From: Candidatus Minthenecus merdequi
Lineage (GTDB): Bacteria; Bacteroidota; Bacteroidia; Bacteroidales; Paludibacteraceae
Direction: 5' to 3'
DNA: 8,364 nucleotides
NCBI GenBank assembly: GCA_018064385.1
Contig: JAGHVI010000094.1
Span: forward strand, 1-8,364
This document shows, in pieces, positions 1-6,346 of the stretch. The notes under the pieces were generated by a model, which was not told the origin of the DNA, made no database searches, and was given only the letters and a program-made list of their open reading frames with translations. Position 1 is the first letter of the stretch, and each line of letters starts with the position of its first letter. A program made the translations under genes and the position numbers.

Positions 1-6
1 TGATAT

Positions 7-36
7 AACATACAAACATAATTAATAGAACCACCC
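7..36. repeat. 30-bp dispersed direct repeat, copy 1
   Basis: An identical 30-base sequence occurs here and at 2670-2699 in the same orientation. Its 3' part is the 19-base unit ataattaatagaaccaccc, which is repeated again in tandem just downstream. The two 30-base copies bracket the protease-antiporter gene pair. The seven bases tgatata lie just before this copy (1-7, sharing one base) and just after the other copy (2700-2706), which suggests both derive from a longer repeating unit. The element is intergenic. Whether it is a regulatory site, a genome-wide repeat family or the scar of a mobile element cannot be decided from this window. Confidence 0.85.
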
Positions 37-55
37 ATAATTAATAGAACCACCC
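18..55. repeat. Two perfect tandem copies of a 19-bp unit upstream of the protease gene
   Basis: Bases 18-36 and 37-55 are identical copies of ataattaatagaaccaccc, ending 11 bases before the protease start codon. The unit contains the small palindromes TAATTA and ATTAAT and a C-rich end. If transcription starts upstream, the array lies in the 5' untranslated region or over the promoter of the protease gene. No TAnnTTTG box is visible in positions 1-66, so any promoter for the gene is probably further upstream, or an unseen upstream gene is co-transcribed. Confidence 0.85.
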
Positions 56-66
56 ATTATTCCATT

Positions 67-1662
67 ATGAAAAAACTATTCCTATCTCTTCTGATTCTTG
101 CCATTGGCATTCTGATAGGCTTCTTGGTCGCACTCCGTTCAACCAACGCTTTGCTCGGCACTATCTACGGCGGACTGAACCAGCAACAAGGCGAAAACAA
201 GATAACTACCCTGCTGAAAACTCTTGACAATCTATATGTTGATACTATTGACATCAATAAAATAGACGATGCTGCTGTGGCTTACGCTCTTATGCAACTT
301 GACCCCCATTCTTCATATATCCCTAAAGAGGATATGGAGATGACTAACCAAGACCTGAACGGCAAATTCTCGGGAATAGGTATCCAATTCAACATACAAA
401 ACGACACTATTTATGTGGTTGACGTAATCTCTGGAGGTCCATCGGAACGTGCAGGAATCCTTCCTGGAGACCGAATTGTCGCCGTTGATGACTCGACTTT
501 TGTTGGCAAATCAATAAATAACGAGAAAGTTTTCAATAAATTACGAGGCAAGAAAGGTTCAACAATCAAACTGGAAATAGCACGCCGCGGCACAAAAGAA
601 AAACTGAAATTCACCATTAAACGCGACGACATACCTGTTTATACTGTCAATGCTGCGCACATGCTCAACGACCATGTCGGATACATTAATATCTCGTCTT
701 TCGGACAAAATACTTACTCGGAAACACTCACAGCATTGACCAAAATAAAGCACAAAGGAGCAACATCGGTAATAATAGACCTTCGTGGCAACGCAGGTGG
801 ATATTTGGACGCAGCAGTCAATATCATAAACGAGTTTCTCCCACGCAACGCTCTCATCGTATATATTGAGGGACGTGCATACCGTCGAACAGAGTACAAC
901 GCCAACGGCATAGGTTCTTTCCAAGATATGAAAATGGCTGTACTGATTGACGAGTTCTCTGGCTCAGCAAGCGAAATTTTCTCGGGGGCTATCCAAGACA
1001 ATGACCGTGGCACTATCATAGGAAGACGATCTTTCGGCAAAGGACTCGTCCAACAACCTATTACATTCACAGATGGCTCCGAAGCTCGCATAACCGTAGC
1101 TCGTTATTACACTCCTTCAGGACGATGCATTCAGAAACCTTACACATCCGGAAATCAAGCAGATTACGACTCCGAAATTTGGAAACGCTTTGTCCACGGC
1201 GAATTCTTCAATGCTGATTCTATACACCAGAATGACTCTGTTGCATACCACACTGTCAAAGGGCGCGTTGTTTATGGAGGAGGCGGAATTATGCCTGATG
1301 TCTTCATTCCTCGCGATACAATCGGTCTTTCTCCTTCGTTCAACCGACTGACCAACAATATGATAATATATAAGTTCTCGCTTAATTACACTGACGCTCA
1401 TCGTAATGAACTGAAAGCTTTCAAAGATTGGAGAGAATTGGAACAACATCTGATAAATCAGAACCTCATTCCCGAACTTGTCGCATTCGCCCACAAAAAT
1501 AATGTTGAAGTTTCAACACGTGACCTCAACGTTTCCAAAGCTCTGATTTCGCAACACCTGAATAGTTACATTGTCCGTAACATAATGACCGAGGACGATT
1601 TCTACCAGATTCTGAATAAATACGACCGCACCGTACAACGTGCTGTGAATATACTGAAGTAA
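67..1662 (+). CDS. S41 family carboxyl-terminal processing peptidase (Ctp/Prc type), membrane-anchored
   Basis: A serine protease of the C-terminal processing family, which in other bacteria trims or degrades envelope proteins after recognising their C-terminus. The 531-residue product starts with MKK and a hydrophobic segment (about residues 4-24), either a signal peptide or an N-terminal anchor, placing the enzyme in the periplasm. The LDPHSSYIP stretch typical of the family follows, then a PDZ domain (about 99-188, beginning GKFSGIGIQF) and the S41 core (about 195-345). The catalytic set is intact: Ser300 in GSASE, Lys325 in FGKG and Gln329. These match the Ser, Lys(+25), Gln(+29) spacing I recall for Prc and CtpB. 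About 185 C-terminal residues follow the core, as in other Bacteroidetes homologues. The ATG at 67 is chosen because the signal sequence begins there; no Shine-Dalgarno is seen, as usual for this phylum. The next gene starts one base after the stop. The physiological substrate is unknown. Confidence 0.95.
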   Translation: MKKLFLSLLILAIGILIGFLVALRSTNALLGTIYGGLNQQQGENKITTLLKTLDNLYVDTIDINKIDDAAVAYALMQLDPHSSYIPKEDMEMTNQDLNGKFSGIGIQFNIQNDTIYVVDVISGGPSERAGILPGDRIVAVDDSTFVGKSINNEKVFNKLRGKKGSTIKLEIARRGTKEKLKFTIKRDDIPVYTVNAAHMLNDHVGYINISSFGQNTYSETLTALTKIKHKGATSVIIDLRGNAGGYLDAAVNIINEFLPRNALIVYIEGRAYRRTEYNANGIGSFQDMKMAVLIDEFSGSASEIFSGAIQDNDRGTIIGRRSFGKGLVQQPITFTDGSEARITVARYYTPSGRCIQKPYTSGNQADYDSEIWKRFVHGEFFNADSIHQNDSVAYHTVKGRVVYGGGGIMPDVFIPRDTIGLSPSFNRLTNNMIIYKFSLNYTDAHRNELKAFKDWRELEQHLINQNLIPELVAFAHKNNVEVSTRDLNVSKALISQHLNSYIVRNIMTEDDFYQILNKYDRTVQRAVNILK

Positions 1663-1663
1663 T

Positions 1664-2632
1664 ATGACTTACTGCTATCTTTTAATTGGCTTCGTATTGC
1701 TGACTGTCTGTGCTGACACATTGGTCAACGGCTCGTCCGCTATAGCAAAACGCTTTAATGTATCCGACATCGTCATCGGACTTACCATCGTGGCATTCGG
1801 CACATCAGCACCTGAACTTGTGGTAAATATCATAGCATCTGTTCAAGGTAACAACGAGATTGCCATGACTAACATTTTGGGTAGCAACACGCTCAACACA
1901 CTACTCATTCTTGGCATAAGTGCAATGATAACCCCTGTCTTTGCCACAAAACGTACACTTAATCACGAAGTCCCACTCAGCATTATCGCAGGTTTCTTAA
2001 TTATGATTCTTGCCTCTAATTTCTTCGACAAGGTCAACATCTTCGGCGACAAAGGACTAGGACATTGGGATGGAGTAATCCTTCTGCTCGGCTTTTCTTA
2101 TTTCATCTACTATACAATACGTTGCATAATGCATGACAAGAAAAAAGAAAAACCATCTACCCAAACAACCGAAACAAAAATGATGTCACTTTGGCGTGCC
2201 ATAACTTACATCGTTATTGGTATGGCTGGATTGATTATCGGTGGCAAACTGATTGTTGAAAGCGCTGTAATCATCGCACGAGACCTCGGATTGTCCGAAG
2301 CTGTCATTGGCGTGACCGTTGTTGCTGTCGGCACTTCTCTTCCCGAACTTGCAACATCTGTCGTTGCAGCAATTCGCAAAAACACCGAACTTGCAATAGG
2401 AAACGTGATAGGGTCAAACATTTTCAACATTTTCTTCATTTTAGGCATCAGTTCGTTAGTTAAACCAATCGCAAACTACCCTAACCTAATGATAGATGCA
2501 TGTCTGGCAACAGGAAGTTCGCTTTTACTGCTGTTCTACCTTCTCAACGACAAGAATCGCGAATTGTCACGTCTGGAAGGAACCTCAATGGTTCTTATCT
2601 ATGCGTTGTACATTTATCTTATTTTGAAATAA
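1664..2632 (+). CDS. Calcium/sodium antiporter, CaCA family (YrbG-like)
   Basis: An inner-membrane cation/calcium exchanger that would couple sodium (or potassium/proton) flow to calcium movement. The 322-residue protein is hydrophobic throughout and shows the two inverted alpha repeats that define the family. Alpha-1 is GTSAPELVVN with Glu51, followed by TNILGSNTLN. Alpha-2 is GTSLPELATS with Glu228, followed by GNVIGSNIFN. The two glutamates match the conserved ion-coordinating residues of archaeal NCX structures. A short basic, hydrophilic loop (about 155-172, KKKEKP then TQTTETK) separates the halves. Length is normal for YrbG-type members (about 310-350). The ATG lies one base after the TAA of the protease gene (TAA-T-ATG), so co-transcription is very likely and translational coupling plausible. 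No promoter is seen at the junction. The transported ion pair cannot be fixed from sequence; K+-dependence is possible. Confidence 0.95.
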   Translation: MTYCYLLIGFVLLTVCADTLVNGSSAIAKRFNVSDIVIGLTIVAFGTSAPELVVNIIASVQGNNEIAMTNILGSNTLNTLLILGISAMITPVFATKRTLNHEVPLSIIAGFLIMILASNFFDKVNIFGDKGLGHWDGVILLLGFSYFIYYTIRCIMHDKKKEKPSTQTTETKMMSLWRAITYIVIGMAGLIIGGKLIVESAVIIARDLGLSEAVIGVTVVAVGTSLPELATSVVAAIRKNTELAIGNVIGSNIFNIFFILGISSLVKPIANYPNLMIDACLATGSSLLLLFYLLNDKNRELSRLEGTSMVLIYALYIYLILK

Positions 2633-2669
2633 TAAGACAACAGTGAAACCCCAGGCAATCTACGAAAAG

Positions 2670-2699
2670 AACATACAAACATAATTAATAGAACCACCC
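2670..2699. repeat. 30-bp dispersed direct repeat, copy 2
   Basis: This is identical over 30 bases to positions 7-36 and in the same orientation. It lies 37 bases after the antiporter stop codon, in the 154-base gap that also holds the tRNA-Pro terminator. Here there is only one copy of the 19-base core (2681-2699), followed by tgatata. The rest of the gap (2633-2669 and 2707-2742) shows no gene or recognisable site. Confidence 0.85.
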
Positions 2700-2742
2700 T
2701 GATATAGAAGACTTAGAAATTCTTGAGGAATGTAGGACGAAA

Positions 2743-2785
2743 CAAAAAAAAAGACCGAACGTTTATTATAAAACGCTCGGTCTTT
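2743..2785 (-). terminator. Intrinsic terminator of the tRNA-Pro transcript
   Basis: The arms 2750-2764 and 2771-2785 can form a 15-bp stem with a 6-base loop. Read on the minus strand, the single imperfect position is a G-U wobble; read on the plus strand it is an A-C mismatch. On the minus strand the stem runs directly into nine U residues (complement of the A run 2744-2752). Orientation, pairing and U-tract therefore all favour termination of the minus-strand tRNA, whose 3' end is one base before the stem. It may also weakly stop plus-strand readthrough from the antiporter gene, though the U-tract in that direction is short. Confidence 0.9.
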
Positions 2786-2786
2786 G

Positions 2787-2861
2787 TCGGGATGGCGGGA
2801 TTCGAACTCGCGACCCCCTGGTCCCAAACCAGGTACACTAACCGGACTGTGCTACATCCCG
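2787..2861 (-). tRNA. trnP: tRNA-Pro (anticodon UGG)
   Basis: The minus strand folds into a full cloverleaf of 75 bases. The 7-bp acceptor stem CGGGATG/CATCCCG is perfect, with C1-G72 and discriminator A73, as in bacterial proline tRNAs. The anticodon stem CCTGG/CCAGG carries the loop TTTGGGA, giving anticodon TGG, which reads proline CCA and probably other CCN codons through a modified U34. The T arm GCGAG/CTCGC has the loop TTCGAAT. The 3' CCA is not encoded and must be added afterwards. Position 37 is G, so this tRNA is a TrmD-type (m1G37) substrate and not a target of the neighbouring MiaA, which needs A37. It has its own promoter and terminator, so it can form a monocistronic transcript with a leader of about 40 bases. 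Confidence 0.97.
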
Positions 2862-2907
2862 TTGCTCTTGATTCTTGAAGGCTTACGTCTCCCTCTCAAT
2901 TGCGGTG

Positions 2908-2939
2908 CAAAGGTACGACTTTTTTTGTTATCCACCAAA
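2908..2939 (-). promoter_or_regulatory. Bacteroidetes-type promoter for tRNA-Pro
   Basis: On the minus strand a -33 box TTTG (2936-2939) is separated by 20 bases from a -7 box TACCTTTG (2908-2915). This fits the Bacteroidetes primary sigma consensus TTTG-N19-21-TAnnTTTG. Transcription would start near 2901, about 40 bases before the mature tRNA 5' end. The -33 box lies inside the last codons of miaA, so promoter and coding sequence overlap. Confidence 0.85.
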
Positions 2940-3866
2940 TGTTTTGTCACTTTTTTTCAAAAAAAATTCAAGTACTTGATTCACACGCTCTTCTACCCCC
3001 AAAATACCATCAATCCACACTATTTTATACCCCCTTCGCTCCATTCCACGAAACCAAGTCATCTGTCTTTTCGCAAACTGATGGATAGAAATTTCCAAAA
3101 GCGTACGCATTTCTGCATATTCCAACTCGCCAATAAGATACTTCGTCACATATTTATACTCCAACCCATAGTAGATTAAATCCTCTGGTTTCACACCGCT
3201 CTCTATCAGTCCTCGCACCTCGTCAACCATACCCTCGTCCAACCTTTTGTCAAGACGTGCTGTAATTCTCTCACGACGCAAATCTCGCGGAATGTCAATT
3301 CCGAAAATCACAGGCTCAATCTTAGGCACGTCAATACCATGTGCTTGGTTATTGGTATAATAATCCTCAATCTCAATAGCACGCACCAAACGCCTGCGGT
3401 TAGCGAAATCAGTCACATTATGCGGTTTGTATTTGGGATAACTCAACAGCCGAGCCTTCAATTGCTCATTATCCAGACTCTCCACCTCAGAACGCAACGA
3501 CTCGTTGACCGGCACCTCCAACAACTGATACCCTCCAAGTACCGCCTCAACATACAACCCAGTACCCCCACAGAGCACCGGTTGTTTCCCTCGTGCAACA
3601 ATGTCGCGATAGGCATTATTGAAATCACGTTGAAACATATAGAGGTTGTATTTATAACCAGCTGGAGCAATATCTATAAGGTGGTATGGTATTTTCACTC
3701 CGTCAACAACATACTCCGACAAATCTTTGCCTGTGCCTATGTCCATACCACGATAAACCTGACGCGAATCACCACTGATAATCTCTCCACCGAGACGCGC
3801 TGCTACCCTTGTCGCAACAGCTGTCTTTCCAGTTGCGGTAGGCCCTACTATCACCAATAAATTCAT
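2928..3866 (-). CDS. miaA: tRNA dimethylallyltransferase MiaA
   Basis: MiaA transfers the dimethylallyl group of DMAPP to N6 of A37 in tRNAs that read UNN codons, giving i6A37, often later converted to ms2i6A by MiaB. The 312-residue product has the N-terminal P-loop GPTATGKT (residues 8-15). It is followed by the family signature GGEIISGDSRQVYRGMDIGT, then YHLID, GGTGLYVEA and the C-terminal YYGLEYKYV region. Length is typical (about 300-316). The frame is open upstream to 3953, adding 29 residues, but I choose the ATG at 3864-3866. Family proteins begin just before the P-loop, as MNLLVIVGPTATGKT does here, and the upstream extension would run through both divergent promoters. The gene has its own -7 box. 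No terminator separates it from tRNA-Pro downstream, so some readthrough into the tRNA is possible. Confidence 0.97.
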   Translation of the reverse strand: MNLLVIVGPTATGKTAVATRVAARLGGEIISGDSRQVYRGMDIGTGKDLSEYVVDGVKIPYHLIDIAPAGYKYNLYMFQRDFNNAYRDIVARGKQPVLCGGTGLYVEAVLGGYQLLEVPVNESLRSEVESLDNEQLKARLLSYPKYKPHNVTDFANRRRLVRAIEIEDYYTNNQAHGIDVPKIEPVIFGIDIPRDLRRERITARLDKRLDEGMVDEVRGLIESGVKPEDLIYYGLEYKYVTKYLIGELEYAEMRTLLEISIHQFAKRQMTWFRGMERRGYKIVWIDGILGVEERVNQVLEFFLKKSDKTFGG

Positions 3867-3883
3867 AGCTAAAAACTTTTCTG

Positions 3884-3891
3884 CAAAAATA
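3884..3891 (-). promoter_or_regulatory. Probable -7 box of the miaA promoter
   Basis: The minus strand reads TATTTTTG here, matching TAnnTTTG, 17 bases before the miaA ATG, so the leader would be very short. A good TTTG -33 box is not visible at the expected distance; only a T-run near 3905-3910 lies there. The call rests on the -7 box and its position. Confidence 0.6.
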
Positions 3892-3914
3892 CAACATTTC
3901 TGCGAAAAAATCAC

Positions 3915-3922
3915 TACCTTTG
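3915..3922 (+). promoter_or_regulatory. Probable -7 box of the radical SAM gene promoter
   Basis: TACCTTTG lies 20 bases before the ATG at 3943, giving an AT-rich leader of roughly 15 bases. No convincing TTTG -33 element is seen at 19-21 bases upstream. The box is divergent from and only 23 bases away from the miaA -7 box, so the upstream parts of the two promoters overlap. Confidence 0.7.
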
Positions 3923-3942
3923 CCGAAAATATTTTAACCATT

Positions 3943-5715
3943 ATGCTACTCATTCTTCCGCCACTCGTTCAGCCAAATACTTTTTATCCATCAACAACCC
4001 ACTTAGCAGCCTACCTTAACTCTGTGGGCATCAACACTTCGCAACTAGACCTCAGTATAACTCTTCTTGACAGAATTCTCACTCCACTAACCCTAAAAAA
4101 CCTGTTTTCAAAAGTTCAAACGAATAAGCTTAACCGCCGTCAACGCTCAGTACTTGCTAATTCTGATTTCTACACAGACAATGTTGAGCAGGTCAAGTCC
4201 TTTCTACAAGGCAACAACACAGAACTTGCTCCTCTCTTTGCCTCACTCGCTTATTGGCAGAATATGCCACGCCTTGACAACGAAGAGGAACTTTCGTGGA
4301 ACTACGGTTCTTCAGGCACTATTGACCGTGCAAAGCACCTCTGCTCGCTGTTCATCAAGAACATTTGTGAACTCCTTGAGGCTCTCGACCCTAATTTCCA
4401 ATTCATACGCTATGCCGAACGTATCTGCACTTACCTGCCATCTTTCGACATCTTACAGAGCGAACTCCAAAAACCATCCTCCCCTATTGTCTCCTTAATG
4501 CTCAATCTTCTGGACAACCGCCTGAAAATCGAGCATCCAGACTTCGTAGGCTTATCAATCCCCTTCCCCGGCAATTTGCTAATGGCTCTTCACATCGCCC
4601 GCCACATCAAGGCTCACTACCCAAATACTAAAATCATTATGGGCGGAGGATATGTGAACACCGAACTCCGTCAAATCACTGACACTGCCATTTTTGATTA
4701 TATTGACTATCTCTGTTTTGACGATGGCGAACTTCCTCTCCGCCACATTATTGAGGGCAAACCACTAATCCGCACAATAACCTGCGAAAATAATACTCTC
4801 GTCCGCCATAACCTTGACAATCGCAGCACCGAATCAATTTATACTACCAATGGTAATATCCACTTGACTGATGGCTTAAACCTTGACAAATACTTCAATT
4901 TCACTGACTCTACAAACGCTATGCACCGTCTTTGGAGCGATGGCCGATGGAACAAAATGATGCTCGCTCATGGGTGTTATTGGCACAAGTGTGCTTTCTG
5001 CGACACTTCACTCGATTATATTGGCAACTATTTCCCTCACAACATCTCTCGGGTAGTTGATATTATGGAACAATTCATAACCGAAACTGGCTGCCACGGC
5101 TTTCATTTCATCGACGAAGCTGCACCTCCCGCTAAACTGAAAGCTCTCGCTGACGAGATTCTTCGCCGAAAACTGAGAGTCTCGTTTTGGACAAACATTC
5201 GCTTCGATCGTTCTTTCACTGCCGAACTTTGCTCTCTTTTGGCTAAAGCAGGCTGCATCGCTGTCTCGGGAGGCATCGAAGTTGCCTCGCCTCGCATGCT
5301 GAAACTCATCAATAAGGGTGTTACAATTGACTCCGTCCGTGACTCTCTACGCCATCTCTCTAATAGTGGCATAATGGTTCACGCTTATTTAATGTACGGA
5401 TTTCCAACACAAACAATTGCTGAACTTTACGACTCTCTTGCCACCGTCCGCAACTTTTTTGCCGAAGGATTACTTCAAAGTGCCTATTGGCATCGCTATG
5501 CTATGACCTGCCATTCTCATTCGGGACAACATCCTGAACAGTATCACACTCAACTCATAGACAACACTCCTAACTCGTTTGCCAACAACGAAATTGCATT
5601 CACTGAAGAGCATCAACCTGAATGGGAAAATTTCACAGCTGGACTAAACCTTGCTACATATAATTTTATGCGACAGGTCGGTTTTGATTTTCCAATAAAA
5701 AAATGGTTCAAATAG
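3943..5715 (+). CDS. Radical SAM protein with B12-binding-type N-terminal region, function unknown
   Basis: The 590-residue protein looks like a cobalamin-dependent-type radical SAM enzyme. The N-terminus (LLILPPLVQPNTFYPS) resembles the first strand of B12-binding radical SAM proteins. A Rossmann-like part (about 200-270) carries DFVGLSIPFPGN, then IIMGGGYVNTE (Gly234-236) and CFDDGELPL. No DxHxxG motif is present, so any cobalamin would lack the histidine lower ligand, as known for other members of this class. The radical SAM core (about 335-520) has the cluster cysteines Cys345, Cys350 and Cys353 in GCYWHKCAFC. That is CX4CX2C, one residue longer than the canonical CX3CX2C. HFIDEAAPP (about 388-396) and GGIEVASPRMLKLINKGVT (from 443) follow, typical of the B12-radical SAM group. 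The ATG at 3943 follows its own -7 box. The gene is divergent from miaA and followed by a separate promoter, so it is probably monocistronic. The substrate is unknown; methyl transfer or ring rearrangement are family possibilities only. Confidence 0.88.
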   Translation: MLLILPPLVQPNTFYPSTTHLAAYLNSVGINTSQLDLSITLLDRILTPLTLKNLFSKVQTNKLNRRQRSVLANSDFYTDNVEQVKSFLQGNNTELAPLFASLAYWQNMPRLDNEEELSWNYGSSGTIDRAKHLCSLFIKNICELLEALDPNFQFIRYAERICTYLPSFDILQSELQKPSSPIVSLMLNLLDNRLKIEHPDFVGLSIPFPGNLLMALHIARHIKAHYPNTKIIMGGGYVNTELRQITDTAIFDYIDYLCFDDGELPLRHIIEGKPLIRTITCENNTLVRHNLDNRSTESIYTTNGNIHLTDGLNLDKYFNFTDSTNAMHRLWSDGRWNKMMLAHGCYWHKCAFCDTSLDYIGNYFPHNISRVVDIMEQFITETGCHGFHFIDEAAPPAKLKALADEILRRKLRVSFWTNIRFDRSFTAELCSLLAKAGCIAVSGGIEVASPRMLKLINKGVTIDSVRDSLRHLSNSGIMVHAYLMYGFPTQTIAELYDSLATVRNFFAEGLLQSAYWHRYAMTCHSHSGQHPEQYHTQLIDNTPNSFANNEIAFTEEHQPEWENFTAGLNLATYNFMRQVGFDFPIKKWFK

Positions 5716-5746
5716 TTGCGTGTTTCAGAAAAAAAACGTACCTTTG
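5716..5746 (+). promoter_or_regulatory. Bacteroidetes-type promoter for the DUF3127 gene and probably nifJ
   Basis: TTGC (5716-5719) and TACCTTTG (5739-5746) are separated by 19 bases, a good fit to the -33/-7 consensus. The -33 box begins directly after the stop codon of the radical SAM gene. Transcription would start near 5751, leaving an AT-rich, apparently unstructured leader of about 45 bases before the ATG at 5796. No terminator hairpin is visible between the radical SAM stop and this promoter. Confidence 0.85.
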
Positions 5747-5795
5747 CAGTCTCTATTTTTTAACCAAATTATAAATTATTAAACCCAGTTCAATT

Positions 5796-6326
5796 ATGGA
5801 CATCCAAGGAAGAATTATCGAAGTATGCGCCGTTCAAAGTGGCGTTGGTAAAAACAGTGGCCGCGAGTGGAGCAGCCAAGAGTTTGTCATTGAGTACAAC
5901 GAAAACACCCAGTACCCTCGTCAAGCTTGTCTCCGTATTTTCGGTTCTGACCGAATTGCCGAATTCAACGTTCAGGTAGGCGAATACGTTCAGGTGGCTT
6001 ATGATATTGAGTCGTCAAAATACATGGAACGTTGGTACACCCGCCTCAACGCATATCGTGTTTCTCGTATCCAACCTGGTGTCGTAGGTCCTCGACCTAC
6101 CAATATGCCTGACATCCCGCCTTACACTATGCAGGATGCCCCTAACAACGTTCAGCAGCAATTCTATCAACAACCTGCTCAGTATCAATCTCAGTATCAG
6201 CAGCCAGCCTATACTCAGCCTGCACAGCAAGTCTCTCCTCAACCTGCCGTCAATGCCCCTGTCGCTCCAACTCCTGCTGCCAACGAGTCAGATTCTGACA
6301 AGTATAAAGAAGATCTTCCATTCTAA
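5796..6326 (+). CDS. DUF3127 family protein, SSB-like with acidic DLPF tip
   Basis: The 176-residue protein has a compact N-terminal domain (about 1-92) followed by a Gln/Pro-rich, low-complexity tail (about 93-160) and an acidic C-terminus ending KYKEDLPF. I recognise the N-terminal domain as DUF3127, a Bacteroidetes family without an assigned function. Its predicted strands (MDIQGRIIEV, WSSQEFVIEY, RQACLRIFG, EYVQVAYDIES, WYTRLNAYRVSRI) with one short helix near RIAEFN are compatible with an OB fold. Known bacterial SSB proteins share the plan seen here: OB fold, disordered Gln/Pro/Gly-rich linker, and a tip such as DDIPF that recruits repair proteins. This suggests single-stranded nucleic acid binding, but that is inference; it is not a clear homologue of canonical SSB. 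It has its own promoter, and nifJ starts 20 bases after its stop with no promoter between, so the two are probably co-transcribed. The ATG is supported by the conserved-looking start of the domain. Confidence 0.85.
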   Translation: MDIQGRIIEVCAVQSGVGKNSGREWSSQEFVIEYNENTQYPRQACLRIFGSDRIAEFNVQVGEYVQVAYDIESSKYMERWYTRLNAYRVSRIQPGVVGPRPTNMPDIPPYTMQDAPNNVQQQFYQQPAQYQSQYQQPAYTQPAQQVSPQPAVNAPVAPTPAANESDSDKYKEDLPF

Positions 6327-6346
6327 TCTACAACACAACTATCTAT

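Noticed and set aside
1..70. The 19-bp tandem repeat read as a small minus-strand peptide (MGGSINYGWFY) or as a CRISPR-like array.
   Set aside because: Eleven codons with no supporting signals are not a gene. The units are directly abutting without spacers, which excludes a CRISPR array.
2743..2785. The hairpin as a terminator mainly for the antiporter gene on the plus strand.
   Set aside because: On the plus strand the stem has an A-C mismatch and only a short U-run, while the minus strand has a G-U pair and nine U residues directly after the tRNA.
2701..2841. A short open plus-strand frame beginning DIEDLEILEEC, possibly a gene remnant.
   Set aside because: It has no start codon, is bounded upstream by two stops inside the repeat, and runs through the terminator and tRNA. 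Best seen as chance.
2784..3179. A 131-codon plus-strand open frame over the tRNA and the miaA 3' end.
   Set aside because: It overlaps the tRNA and miaA in antisense and has no family features; it is a shadow frame.
3867..3953. A 29-residue N-terminal extension of MiaA from an upstream start at 3953.
   Set aside because: The family starts just before the P-loop; the extension would include both divergent promoter regions and is not protein-like.
5796..6326. Calling this gene ssb outright.
   Set aside because: The tip and linker resemble SSB, but the N-terminal domain fits DUF3127 better and lacks recognisable canonical SSB sequence motifs.
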